The position numbers were made by a program, and so were the translations under genes. Shown in pieces: positions 27,199 to 34,654 of a stretch of 64,000 nucleotides of DNA. Under the pieces are notes generated by a model. The model did no database searches, was not told the DNA's origin, and saw only the letters and a program-made list of their open reading frames with translations. The stretch comes from Flaviramulus sp. BrNp1-15 (GTDB lineage Bacteria > Bacteroidota > Bacteroidia > Flavobacteriales > Flavobacteriaceae): contig NZ_CP092099.1 in the NCBI RefSeq assembly GCF_022259695.1, positions 2,526,471-2,590,470 on the forward strand, given 5' to 3'. Position 1 is the first letter of the stretch, and each line of letters opens with the position of its first letter.

Positions 27199-27789
27199 AT
27201 GGGACCATTAATTCCAAACGGATTTATACCTTTTGAGTGGAGTAGTATTATAGCTATTGTTATTGGAATATTCTTCGGGTTTATTTTAGAGGCATCAGGT
27301 TTCTCCTCTTCAAGAAAACTTGCTGGTGTATTTTACGGCTATGATTTTGCTGTTTTAAAGGTATTTTTTACTGCCGCAATTACTTCCTTAATCGGACTTT
27401 TTTATATGGACTACCTTGGTTATGTAGACATGAGTAGTTTATATGTTCATCCAACCTATTTATGGGGAGCAATTATTGGAGGCGCTATAATGGGAATAGG
27501 GTTTGTAACCGGTGGATTTTGTCCGGGAACAAGTTTATCTGCTGTAGCTATTGGTAAAATAGATGCAATAGTTAATGTACTAGGTATTATGGTTGGAATA
27601 TTTATATTTTCAGAATTATATACCCTTTTTGAGCCATTATATAACGGTTATTTCCAAGGTAACGTAACATTAGTAGATTCTTTAGGTATAAATAAATACT
27701 GGTTTGTATTTATATTAACAGTGGTTGCTATTATTATGTTTGCAGCTTCAGATATGATTCGTAAACGAGTAAAAAAAGTATTTTACTAA
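27199..27789 (+). CDS. YeeE/YedE-type sulfur transporter, half 2
   Basis: 196 aa with five to six membrane helices. The family motif G-G-F-C-P-G-T-S-L-S-A lies near residues 111-121, and F-S-S-S-R-K-L-A-G-V near 34 is typical. Together with half 1 it would reconstitute the pseudo-symmetric TsuA fold with one essential Cys per half. It starts 21 bases after half 1 and is followed by two rhodanese-fold genes. Confidence 0.85.
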   Translation: MGPLIPNGFIPFEWSSIIAIVIGIFFGFILEASGFSSSRKLAGVFYGYDFAVLKVFFTAAITSLIGLFYMDYLGYVDMSSLYVHPTYLWGAIIGGAIMGIGFVTGGFCPGTSLSAVAIGKIDAIVNVLGIMVGIFIFSELYTLFEPLYNGYFQGNVTLVDSLGINKYWFVFILTVVAIIMFAASDMIRKRVKKVFY

Positions 27790-27807
27790 TAATTTAAATT
27801 ACACAAT

Positions 27808-28470
27808 ATGGTAAATAGAAAATTAGTTAAATTTTTATCCTTAAGATATAAAATACTTGCAGCAGTATTAATTGTTTTAGCAGGAGGTTTAGTTTTATTA
27901 CCTAAATACGAAAAACATGAAGGCATTAGTCCCGAAGAATTACTAAGTAAAACAATAAGTCCTGAACGCTACATTTCAACCGATGATATTGCTCATAAAA
28001 TAATTAATCAAGATCCTTCATTTATATTAATTGATGTAAGAGATGAAAATAGTTTTAAAGAATACACACTACCAAATGCTATAAATATTCCTCTAAAAAA
28101 AATATTAGATAACGACGCCACAATGTATATTAATCAAAATCAATTTGATGTTGTGTTTTTTTCAAATGATAATTTTTATTCAGATCAAGCGTGGATACTT
28201 TGCAATAGATTAGGATACAAAAATTTACATGTTTTAAAAGGTGGTATAAACAAGTGGTTTAACACCATAATAAATCCTCAAAAACCAACTGAAGACATGC
28301 CAAAGGATGCATTAGATTTATATTCAACCCGAAAAGCTTCTAGCATGTATTTTGGAGTTGTTTATCCAGAACAAGTTGAAATTAAAACTCCAGAGCCTGT
28401 CAAAAAAGCTGTTCCAAAGAAAATAATAACAGTTAAAAAGAAAAAGAAAGCGCCAGAAGGTGGTTGTTAA
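27808..28470 (+). CDS. Membrane-anchored rhodanese-fold protein without catalytic Cys, with C-terminal APEGGC tail (1)
   Basis: 220 aa. A basic N-terminus and hydrophobic segment (about 15-32) anchor it, with the rest probably periplasmic. A rhodanese-like domain spans about 55-155 (L-I-D-V-R-D-E-N-S-F-K, later L-K-G-G-I-N-K-W). At the position of the catalytic Cys loop there is F-F-S-N-D-N-F-Y-S, so no Cys. A proline/lysine-rich linker follows and the protein ends K-K-K-K-K-A-P-E-G-G-C, the Cys being the last residue. The next gene ends identically. A sulfur-carrier tail analogous to SoxY GGCGG is inferred. Confidence 0.88.
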   Translation: MVNRKLVKFLSLRYKILAAVLIVLAGGLVLLPKYEKHEGISPEELLSKTISPERYISTDDIAHKIINQDPSFILIDVRDENSFKEYTLPNAINIPLKKILDNDATMYINQNQFDVVFFSNDNFYSDQAWILCNRLGYKNLHVLKGGINKWFNTIINPQKPTEDMPKDALDLYSTRKASSMYFGVVYPEQVEIKTPEPVKKAVPKKIITVKKKKKAPEGGC

Positions 28471-28487
28471 CTTTATAAGAATGCTTT

Positions 28488-29102
28488 ATGAAAGAATTAG
28501 AAAAAACTAAACGTATATCAATAGCTTCAACGCTTTTTATTCTTGCAGTTGTTATAGGGCTTTTAACTTATAAAAGACCAAAAAACACATTTACTATAAA
28601 TACTAAACCTACACTAGAAAAGTTAACAAGTGAAAATTTCTTTGTTTCATTAGAAAATAGTAACAATCCAGATTTTCAGTTAATCGACATAAGAACTCAA
28701 TATGAGTTTGATAAAGGGCATATGGAAAACGCCATAAACATAGCAACTTCAGATATTTTAAATGAAGAAAATTTATCCATTTTTAAAGACTTAAAAGAAG
28801 CTAATAAAACAGCTCTTTTGTATGGAAAAAACCTAGAAGAGGTCAATCCCGCATTTTTAATTTTGTATCAATTAGGGTATGATAACATTAAATTATTAGC
28901 TATTGAAACTAGTTATCTACAAAATAAGTTTATCACAAAAAACTACAATATTGAAAAATCTGAAAACAATATTAAAGCATTTATTGATGAGTCTGTAAAA
29001 AAAGCTAAAGCTACTCCTAAAATACAACCGATTAAAAAGCCTGTTAAAAAAACAATCATCCTTCAAAAAAAGAAGAAAAAGGCTCCTGAAGGAGGTTGTT
29101 AG
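28488..29102 (+). CDS. Membrane-anchored rhodanese-fold protein without catalytic Cys, with C-terminal APEGGC tail (2)
   Basis: 204 aa paralogue of the preceding gene, 17 bases downstream. The N-terminal anchor is at about 10-27, followed by a rhodanese-like domain with L-I-D-I-R-T-Q-Y-E-F-D-K-G-H. The active-site loop reads L-L-Y-G-K-N-L-E-E, again lacking Cys. The C-terminal linker is rich in Lys, Pro and Ile and ends K-K-K-K-K-A-P-E-G-G-C, eleven residues identical to gene 1, although the rest of the proteins has diverged strongly. This argues for selection on the tail. The operon ends at the terminator directly downstream. Confidence 0.88.
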   Translation: MKELEKTKRISIASTLFILAVVIGLLTYKRPKNTFTINTKPTLEKLTSENFFVSLENSNNPDFQLIDIRTQYEFDKGHMENAINIATSDILNEENLSIFKDLKEANKTALLYGKNLEEVNPAFLILYQLGYDNIKLLAIETSYLQNKFITKNYNIEKSENNIKAFIDESVKKAKATPKIQPIKKPVKKTIILQKKKKKAPEGGC

Positions 29103-29121
29103 TTTTTATTATTTTAAGATT

Positions 29122-29158
29122 AAAAGAGCTGTTTTTTCATTAAAAACAGCTCTTTTTT
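29122..29158 (+). terminator. Intrinsic terminator of the psr-like operon
   Basis: A perfect 15 bp stem (AAAAGAGCTGTTTTT with its complement) has a 5-base loop and ends in a T-run, 19 bases after the second EGGC gene. It separates this operon from the rhodanese-porin operon. Confidence 0.92.
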
Positions 29159-29428
29159 ATTCATAAAAAACTTCATATCATATACAAACTAACGCTCTAA
29201 AAAAACATTTTTAATAATAAAAATTAGCACACTAAAAATCAGTTTTTTCAAAAAATTTAAAAAACAACATAAATATCTGATTATTAGTATTTTAAAATGT
29301 AACAAATGTTACAGAATTTACCGATTATGTATTACAAAAAGTTGACAAAAGTCATATAAATAGCAACTATTCTGATATAATTTCAACATAAATAATCCCA
29401 ATAATATTGGAAACTAAATTATTATGTC
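29159..29428. other. Non-coding upstream region of the rhodanese-porin operon
   Basis: The interval 29103-29428 has no gene. It holds the terminator at 29122, an AT-rich tract, and the Crp-like palindrome at 29298, followed by about 115 bases to the next start. I see no good TAnnTTTG box, which would fit an activator-dependent promoter. Confidence 0.6.
29298..29313. promoter_or_regulatory. Crp/Fnr-type palindrome upstream of the rhodanese-porin operon
   Basis: TGTAACA-AA-TGTTACA is a perfect palindrome, identical in both arms to the site at 22814-22829, placed 116 bases before the start codon at 29429. It probably binds the same regulator. Confidence 0.75.
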
Positions 29429-30406
29429 ATGAAAAAACTATCACTTTTTGGAATTGTATTACTTATTGCTATAATAACTTTATTTAGCAGTTTTACAAAA
29501 ACATCTAATTCTATAACTAATCCTCCAAATGAATTTGAAACGTTAGTAAATTATTTAGAAGCCAATAATAACTTTATTAACGGTGAATTACCAATAATAA
29601 GCGCAGATGAAGTAAAGAAAAATTTAAAAGATCCTAAACTTCATCTTATTGATATTAGAAACGATTCATGGTTCGAATATGGGCATATAAAAAGTGCCCA
29701 AAACATAAAAGCCGAAGACTTACTTAATTATTTTGATACTAAAATTAATGCTACAGACTTTGATAAAATAGTTCTTATATGCTATTCTGGTCAATCTGCT
29801 GCATACTACGCAAGTTTATTAAGATTGGCAGGTTACTCAAATGTTTATAGCATGAAATGGGGAATGAGTTCATGGAGAGAAGATTTTGCCGACAATGCTT
29901 GGAATAAAAACATTAAAAATGACTTTGCATCAAAATTAGAAACTAATGAAGGTGTAAAAAAAGAAACAGGCACACACCCAGTATTAAACACTGGAAAAAC
30001 AGAAGCCAAAGACATTTTAAAAGCAAGACTACAAGAACTATTTGCAAAACCTTACAGAGAGTTTATTGTAAAACCTGTAGATCTTTTCGAGAATCCTAGC
30101 AATTATTTTATAATGAATTATTGGGATCAAAATAAATGCCATGGCCATATTCCTGGTGCTTTACATTTTAGTCCTGAAACCTCTTTAAATAAAGATTTAC
30201 TTACGCTTCCAGCAGACCAAAAAATTGTGGTATATGAAGCCACAGGGCAAAAAGCTGCGTACGTAGTTGCGTACCTAAATGTATTAGGATATAACACAGG
30301 CAATTTATCATATGGTGAAAATGGTTTTATGAATGAGACTTTAAAAGAAAAAGGCGGAGAAGCTTTTACCAAGAAAGAAATAAATATGTACCCAGTTATA
30401 GAATAA
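29429..30406 (+). CDS. Exported double rhodanese-domain protein
   Basis: 325 aa with a signal peptide or N-terminal anchor (residues 6-22). The first rhodanese domain (about 60-165) has L-I-D-I-R-N-D-S-W-F-E-Y-G-H and a catalytic loop I-C-Y-S-G-Q-S-A-A-Y with Cys. The second domain (about 200-310) has V-Y-E-A-T-G-Q-K-A-A-Y at the same place, so the Cys is replaced and it is probably structural. The M-K-W-G-M-S-S-W motif after the loop is shared with the next gene. It probably transfers sulfane sulfur in the periplasm. First gene of the second sulfur operon. Confidence 0.9.
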   Translation: MKKLSLFGIVLLIAIITLFSSFTKTSNSITNPPNEFETLVNYLEANNNFINGELPIISADEVKKNLKDPKLHLIDIRNDSWFEYGHIKSAQNIKAEDLLNYFDTKINATDFDKIVLICYSGQSAAYYASLLRLAGYSNVYSMKWGMSSWREDFADNAWNKNIKNDFASKLETNEGVKKETGTHPVLNTGKTEAKDILKARLQELFAKPYREFIVKPVDLFENPSNYFIMNYWDQNKCHGHIPGALHFSPETSLNKDLLTLPADQKIVVYEATGQKAAYVVAYLNVLGYNTGNLSYGENGFMNETLKEKGGEAFTKKEINMYPVIE

Positions 30407-30436
30407 AAAAAATCAAACAACATAAAACATTAAGTC

Positions 30437-31453
30437 ATGAAAAAATTATCATTATACTTTATAGGATTATTATTGATTCCTTCATTATTCCTTACATCTT
30501 GTGATAGAGGAGACGATCCGGCAGATGACAACGTTGTTGCTACTCCAAAGTTTACTCTATTAAAAGATTATATGGTGCAAAATGATTTGGACATCAGTAA
30601 AATTATCAAAAATTCTGATGACGAAAAATTCGTTGTTGGAGCGCCTGCATCAGCAGACCTTCAAACCTTTTTAGATAAATACTACATTTTTGATATTAGA
30701 TCTAGTGATGCTTTTAATGCATCTCACATAGAAGGAGCTAACAATATACCTTTTGCTAATATTTTAACTGAAGCCCCTAATGCAGGATCTAAACCCATAT
30801 TAGTTGTTTGTTATTCAGGACAAACCGCTTGTTATGCAACAGCATTATTGCGTATGTATGGATACAAACATACACAAGCATTAAAATGGGGAATGTCTGG
30901 ATGGAGTTCCTCAACATCAACTTCTTGGGATAATAAAATTGGAGCAGATGAAGCTGATAATCACGCAAATTGGACTTACAATGCTGCACCATTAAATATA
31001 GTTTTTGATGATCCAATGATAACTACCAATTTATCAAACGGTGAAGCTATTCTTAAACAAAGAGTAGAAGACATAGTTGCTACTGGTTTTGGTCCAGCTA
31101 CAGTTAGTGGTTCAGATGTATTAACAAACCCAGGTGGATATTTTATCAATAATTATTTTAGTGAAACTGATTATTTAGGTTTTGGTCACATTACTGGAGC
31201 ATATAGAATTCTTCCTTTAACTCTTGGTGATGATACTTATTTAGGGTTAGATCCTGATGCTAATGCTAAAGTAGTTACATATTGTTATACAGGTCAAACC
31301 TCGGCTGTAATAACAGCTTGTTTAAGAGTACTTGGTTATGATGCATATACCATGACATTTGGTATGAACGGTATTTATAATACTAATCCAGCTTGGTCAA
31401 CAAATCAGTGGGGAGTTGATTCTAATCCTAAAGATTTACCATTTGCACCTTAA
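30437..31453 (+). CDS. Double rhodanese-domain lipoprotein
   Basis: 338 aa with a lipoprotein signal (lipobox F-L-T-S-C near residue 22, then acidic residues). Domain 1 has F-D-I-R-S-S-D-A-F-N-A-S-H and V-C-Y-S-G-Q-T-A-C-Y; domain 2 has T-Y-C-Y-T-G-Q-T-S-A. Both loops retain a Cys, unlike the sister gene upstream. L-K-W-G-M-S-G-W in domain 1 and T-F-G-M-N-G-I in domain 2 are conserved between repeats. It likely acts as a sulfurtransferase at the membrane surface. Starts 30 bases after the sister gene. Confidence 0.9.
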   Translation: MKKLSLYFIGLLLIPSLFLTSCDRGDDPADDNVVATPKFTLLKDYMVQNDLDISKIIKNSDDEKFVVGAPASADLQTFLDKYYIFDIRSSDAFNASHIEGANNIPFANILTEAPNAGSKPILVVCYSGQTACYATALLRMYGYKHTQALKWGMSGWSSSTSTSWDNKIGADEADNHANWTYNAAPLNIVFDDPMITTNLSNGEAILKQRVEDIVATGFGPATVSGSDVLTNPGGYFINNYFSETDYLGFGHITGAYRILPLTLGDDTYLGLDPDANAKVVTYCYTGQTSAVITACLRVLGYDAYTMTFGMNGIYNTNPAWSTNQWGVDSNPKDLPFAP

Positions 31454-31487
31454 ACAACAATATTATTGATCATTAAAAACATTTAAA

Positions 31488-32549
31488 ATGAAAAACAAAA
31501 TATATATATTGTTTGCTCTAATATTACTTTTTCAAGTAAATAAAGCATTCTCTCAAGGTTGTGAAGGTGATGATCCTGCAACAAATGATTCGATTAGCGC
31601 TCCAAGTGTAAAAATATTTGGATACATACAACCCCAATATGATTATAACTTCACTGATGGAGATCAGGAAAACACCTTTAAGTTTAAGCGAGCAAGAATA
31701 GGTGCCCGAGGTACATTCTATAAAGATTTTTCATACTATTTTATGCTAGAAACTAGTCCGTTTATTGGTAGCTCTGGAGATGCTTATCTTATGGATGCTT
31801 TTGTTACTTATAATGCAGACAATTGGGCAAGAATTTCTATAGGTTCATATAAACAACCTTTCAGTTTAGACGTTGCAACACCTTGCCACAGTTTAACAAC
31901 TATAGAAAGATCTATTGTAGCAGACCAGTTGGTAGCTCCACAACGAGATTTTGGTATAGCAGTTTTTGGTGGAAACAAATACAACAAACTTAATTATGCT
32001 GTTGCTCTTATGAACGGAAATGGTATTGGTGGAGCTAATCCAAAAGATACTAACACAAAAAAAGATATAATTGGTAGAGCAACTTATAAAATCACCAATT
32101 TCCTTACAGTTGGAGGTAGTTTTAGATTTGGTTATCCCATACCAAATAACAACGAGGATGACCGTACAACACTTGGTGGAGAATTCTTGTTAGAACTAGA
32201 TAAGCTTGCTGTTCAAGCCGAATATATTTATGATGAAGGTGCTTACTTTCTAGGTGCTGGTGGTGGTTGTGGAGCAGATCCAATTCCTCTAGGAGAAAAA
32301 AGAGATGGTGCTTATATGATGGCGTCTTATAGTGTAAATGAAAAATTTCAACCTGTACTTAAATACGAATTCTTTGACCCAGATTTAGATCTTAAAGAAG
32401 ATGGTACATATCAAGAAAGAATGACTATAGGCTTCAATTATTTCTTTAACGATAAAGTAAGATTCCAATTAAATTACTTAGCTAATATTGAAACTGTTAT
32501 CAATGTAGATAATGATGCTTTATTAGGTCAGGTACAAATTAAGTTTTAA
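31488..32549 (+). CDS. OprO/OprP-like outer-membrane porin
   Basis: 353 aa with a signal peptide cleaved near A-F-S-Q. K-I-F-G-Y-I-Q-P-Q-Y-D-Y begins a barrel of repeated amphipathic strands, with F-K-R-A-R-I-G-A-R-G and the C-terminal V-Q-I-K-F ending in an aromatic residue. This resembles phosphate-selective porin O/P. Unusually for a porin it has several Cys, including Q-G-C-E-G at the mature N-terminus and G-G-G-C-G-A-D in a loop. The operon suggests it admits an anionic sulfur compound. A terminator follows. Confidence 0.88.
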   Translation: MKNKIYILFALILLFQVNKAFSQGCEGDDPATNDSISAPSVKIFGYIQPQYDYNFTDGDQENTFKFKRARIGARGTFYKDFSYYFMLETSPFIGSSGDAYLMDAFVTYNADNWARISIGSYKQPFSLDVATPCHSLTTIERSIVADQLVAPQRDFGIAVFGGNKYNKLNYAVALMNGNGIGGANPKDTNTKKDIIGRATYKITNFLTVGGSFRFGYPIPNNNEDDRTTLGGEFLLELDKLAVQAEYIYDEGAYFLGAGGGCGADPIPLGEKRDGAYMMASYSVNEKFQPVLKYEFFDPDLDLKEDGTYQERMTIGFNYFFNDKVRFQLNYLANIETVINVDNDALLGQVQIKF

Positions 32550-32598
32550 TTCAATGAGTGATTTCTATATTTGAATTAGGTTCAGTTATTTGAACGTT

Positions 32599-32634
32599 AA
32601 ACCCTCTGGTGTATAGCTGGAGGGTTTTCTATTT
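32599..32634 (+). terminator. Terminator after the porin gene
   Basis: AAACCCTC / GAGGGTTT form an 8 bp stem with a 13-base loop, followed by a T-rich stretch. It separates the porin operon from the Crp/Fnr gene. Confidence 0.75.
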
Positions 32635-32642
32635 TTATTGAT

Positions 32643-32650
32643 TATCTTTG
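32643..32650 (+). promoter_or_regulatory. Bacteroidetes -7 promoter box of the Crp/Fnr gene
   Basis: TATCTTTG fits TAnnTTTG and lies 26 bases before the ATG at 32676. It suggests that the regulator has its own vegetative promoter after the upstream terminator. Confidence 0.5.
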
Positions 32651-32675
32651 TATAAATGCTATTAAATTGTTAAAA

Positions 32676-33335
32676 ATGGAGACTCAAGAATCAGTAATTA
32701 GAGAAAAATTTCATAGTATTTATTCCGAAGTATTTGAAGAAGAGCTGATAGACGAAATAATGAAGGTATCTTATTTCGACAAAATTAAAAATGGCAACCT
32801 TCTAATAGATATTGGAGATGATATGTTTTATATTCCGTTACTAATTGAAGGGGTCGTTAAAATTATTAGACAAGATAAATATGGAGAAGAAATTGTACTT
32901 TACTTTTTAGAACCTGGTGAATCTTGCGCTATATCATTTGCAAACTGTATTAATAAAAGAAAAAGTATTTTTAAAGGTATAATTGAGAAAGATATTGAAG
33001 CTGTTTTTTTACCAGTTGAAAGTATAGATGACTGGTTAGTTAAATTCAAGTCTTGGCGTCATTTTATTATCGATAGCTACCATTTTAGGTTATTAGAAAT
33101 GGTAGAATCTATTGATAGTTTAGCATTTCTTAAAATGAGTGAACGCGTATTAAAAAATTTAACCGATAAAGTTAAAATTAACAATTCAATAGATCTAGAT
33201 ATAACGCATCAAGACATTGCAAACGATTTAAACACATCTCGAGTTGTTATTACAAGAATTTTAAAGCAATTACATGATGAAGAAAAAATATACTCTACCA
33301 GAAATAAAATTAGAGTTTTAAAACAATTCAAATAA
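32676..33335 (+). CDS. Crp/Fnr-family transcriptional regulator
   Basis: ATG at 32676 (M-E-T-Q-E-S-V-I-R) gives 219 aa. The N-terminal cNMP-binding-type jelly roll (about 25-125) is followed by a C-terminal helix-turn-helix D-I-T-H-Q-D-I-A-N-D-L-N-T-S-R-V-V-I-T-R. There are only two cysteines in the N-terminal half, so it cannot hold an Fnr-type four-Cys cluster. It is the best candidate to bind the TGTAACA palindromes upstream of both sulfur operons; the effector is unknown. Confidence 0.9.
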   Translation: METQESVIREKFHSIYSEVFEEELIDEIMKVSYFDKIKNGNLLIDIGDDMFYIPLLIEGVVKIIRQDKYGEEIVLYFLEPGESCAISFANCINKRKSIFKGIIEKDIEAVFLPVESIDDWLVKFKSWRHFIIDSYHFRLLEMVESIDSLAFLKMSERVLKNLTDKVKINNSIDLDITHQDIANDLNTSRVVITRILKQLHDEEKIYSTRNKIRVLKQFK

Positions 33336-33439
33336 ATTCATCCATAAAAACAAGCTTCTACTCTACCCGTATACCCCATTCTTGCTTATAAATAAAAAGT
33401 AAAATAACTAACATGAATCATGCTTTTTAATATTTAAAA

Positions 33440-33467
33440 ATCGTTATATTTGTTAAGACATAACGAT
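33440..33467. promoter_or_regulatory. ModE-box-like operator overlapping the moeA promoter
   Basis: ATCGTTAT and ATAACGAT form perfect 8 bp inverted arms separated by 12 bases. The inner pattern CGTTATAT-N8-ACATAACG matches, in sequence and total spacing, the E. coli ModE operator as I recall it. It overlaps a TATATTTG box at 33445 and lies 6 bases before the moeA ATG. A ModE-like DNA-binding protein is encoded in the same operon. Confidence 0.75.
33445..33452 (+). promoter_or_regulatory. Bacteroidetes -7 box of the Moco operon
   Basis: TATATTTG fits TAnnTTTG and lies within the left half of the ModE-like operator, so binding there would block transcription. The -33 region is T-rich but not a clear TTTG. 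Confidence 0.5.
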
Positions 33468-33473
33468 AAGTAA

Positions 33474-34652
33474 ATGATTTCTATAAATGAAGCTATTCAG
33501 TTAGTAAAAAACACATCTAAACCACTTTTAAAATCTACCATAAAGCCAGTTGGGAAATCTGGTGGTTATTTATTGTTTGAAGATGTGATTTCACCTATAA
33601 ACATGCCACCTTTTAGACAATCTGCAATGGATGGATATGCATTGAATTTACATGACAATTTAACTTATAATCTTATTGGAGAAGTTAAAGCTGGAGACGG
33701 AAATCAACCTGTGTTAAAAAAAGGAGAAGCTATAAGAATTTTTACTGGCGCACCTGTTCCAGATACTGCAAACGCTATCATGATGCAGGAGAAAGTTAAA
33801 GATGATGGAAATACTATTACTATTGAACATCAAATAAATATTGAACACAATATTCGCCCAATGGGTGAACAAGTAAAAAAAGGCAATGTTGCTCTGAAGA
33901 AAAATACAAAGCTTACGCCTGCAGCCATTGGTTATTTAACATCTTTAGGAATTACTGAGGTTTCGGTATACAAAAAACCACAAATTGCCCTAATAACCAC
34001 AGGAAACGAGTTAATTGAAGCTGGACAATCGGTAACTTATGGAAAAATCTACGAAAGCAATGCTACAATGCTTCAAAATGCTTTATATAGTCTAAAATTT
34101 TATGATATAACTATTCATAAAGTTGAAGATAATTACGAGAAAACTAAATCTAAACTTAAATCGGTTATAACAGAAAACGATCTTGTTATCGTAACTGGTG
34201 GAATTTCTGTTGGTGATTATGATTTTGTTGGAAAAGCTTTAAATGAACTTCAAGTAGAAGAAGTGTTTTACAAAGTGAAACAAAAACCCGGTAAGCCACT
34301 TTTCTTTGGAAAAAAAGATAACACTCTAATTTTTGCATTACCTGGAAACCCTGCTGCTGCACTCACTTGTTTTTATATTTATGTATATATCGCATTGCAA
34401 AACATGATGGGTAGAAACGTTAATGAATTACCTCGTATTAAAGCAAAATCGATATCAAACTTTGAAAAAAAAGGAGACCGACCACAATTTTTAAAAGCTA
34501 TTTATAAAGGTGAGCAAGTTGAAATATTAGAAGGTCAGAATTCATCTATGCTACAAACTTTTGCCCTTTCAAACGCTTTAGTTTTCGCAGATGAGGACAT
34601 TACAAATATTAAAATTGGAGACACTATTGAAACCATACTATTACCTGTTTAA
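33474..34652 (+). CDS. moeA: Molybdopterin molybdotransferase MoeA
   Basis: 392 aa. P-P-F-R-Q-S-A-M-D-G-Y-A (about 44-55) is the MoeA N-terminal signature; R-I-F-T-G-A-P-V-P and T-T-G-N-E-L and L-P-G-N-P-A-A-A are also diagnostic. It inserts molybdate into adenylylated molybdopterin to form Moco in the cytosol. It is the first gene of a ten-gene Moco operon and follows a ModE-like box. Confidence 0.96.
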   Translation: MISINEAIQLVKNTSKPLLKSTIKPVGKSGGYLLFEDVISPINMPPFRQSAMDGYALNLHDNLTYNLIGEVKAGDGNQPVLKKGEAIRIFTGAPVPDTANAIMMQEKVKDDGNTITIEHQINIEHNIRPMGEQVKKGNVALKKNTKLTPAAIGYLTSLGITEVSVYKKPQIALITTGNELIEAGQSVTYGKIYESNATMLQNALYSLKFYDITIHKVEDNYEKTKSKLKSVITENDLVIVTGGISVGDYDFVGKALNELQVEEVFYKVKQKPGKPLFFGKKDNTLIFALPGNPAAALTCFYIYVYIALQNMMGRNVNELPRIKAKSISNFEKKGDRPQFLKAIYKGEQVEILEGQNSSMLQTFALSNALVFADEDITNIKIGDTIETILLPV

Positions 34653-34654
34653 TT

